Origin: Ferruginibacter sp.
GTDB lineage: Bacteria; Bacteroidota; Bacteroidia; Chitinophagales; Chitinophagaceae
Reading direction: 5' to 3'
Assembly: GCA_018882645.1 (NCBI GenBank)
Contig: VERM01000072.1
Span: 1 to 7,066 of the forward strand
Length of the DNA: 7,066 bases
Each line of letters begins with the position of its first letter. Position 1 is the stretch's first letter. Of the stretch, positions 6,961-7,066 are shown one piece after another. Made by a program: the position numbers and the translations under genes. The notes below the pieces were generated by a model, which saw nothing but the letters and a program-made list of their open reading frames with translations, made no database searches and was not told where the DNA came from.

Positions 6961-7066
6961 ATGTCCAAAAATAAATCAATCAAACGCTTCAGATATATCG
7001 CATTAGCAGAGGGGATCTCATACCTTATTCTTTTGGGAATCGCTGTGCCACTGAAATATTTTGCAG
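6961..7066 (+). CDS. DUF3817-type small membrane protein, N-terminal part
   Basis: An ATG at 6961, 24 bases after the mqnC stop, opens a frame that runs off the window after 35 residues. The start is basic (MSKNKSIKRFRY), followed by ALAEGISYLILLGIAVPLKY, a hydrophobic segment that looks like the first membrane helix of DUF3817 proteins, which typically begin with FRxxAxxEGxSxLxLL and contain a PLKY motif. The family is a small integral membrane group of unknown function. Closeness and direction suggest co-transcription with mqnC, but no functional link is established. The call rests on a short stretch. Confidence 0.75.
   Translation, partial: MSKNKSIKRFRYIALAEGISYLILLGIAVPLKYFA

Noticed and set aside
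1..7066. CRISPR array, tRNA or rRNA genes, complete insertion sequence, riboswitch
   Set aside because: No regular spaced direct repeats, no cloverleaf or rRNA-like segments, no transposase frame with terminal repeats, and no recognisable riboswitch core were seen.

Overview
The window looks like chromosomal DNA from a Bacteroidota member, most likely in or near the Chitinophagaceae/Sphingobacteriia. Base composition is moderately AT-rich. Two exact matches to the Bacteroidota -7 promoter element (TAnnTTTG) lie in the one divergent intergenic region. The protein types also fit: an E1 alpha-beta fusion dehydrogenase, the futalosine-pathway enzyme MqnC, a bacteroidotal C1B aminopeptidase and an ORF6N remnant. 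The placement rests on remembered family resemblance, not on a search.

Layout. Bases 1-709 (+) hold the C-terminal part of a papain-like C1B peptidase (aminopeptidase C/bleomycin hydrolase type) that begins outside the window. It converges, with a 30-base gap, on a minus-strand series read from right to left: a catalytic M16 peptidase (4455-5696), its non-catalytic M16 partner (3175-4455, stop and start codons overlapping), a 5'-truncated ORF6N-domain remnant (2793-3149), and an E1 alpha-beta fusion of a 2-oxoacid dehydrogenase (740-2743). A divergent intergenic region of about 118 bases (5697-5814) separates this series from the plus-strand genes mqnC (5815-6936) and a DUF3817-type small membrane protein (from 6961, cut by the window end).

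How the genes work together. The two M16 genes look like one heterodimeric zinc peptidase: one subunit has HxxEH but no R/Y pair, the other has R/Y but no HxxEH. The E1 fusion would feed a branched-chain or related 2-oxoacid dehydrogenase complex; no E2 or E3 gene is visible here. MqnC carries out one step of menaquinone synthesis by the futalosine route. These are mostly independent housekeeping functions, not one pathway.

The least ordinary stretch is 2744-3174, between the M16 pair and the E1 gene. It holds an ORF6N fragment without its N-terminal part, a 35-base near-perfect inverted repeat inside the conserved ELVANCDRF-coding segment, a 22-base perfect palindrome with an 8-base period on one side, and a short 7-base-period tract on the other. 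This looks like the remains of a mobile or repeat-associated insertion. I see no convincing new multi-gene system in the window.
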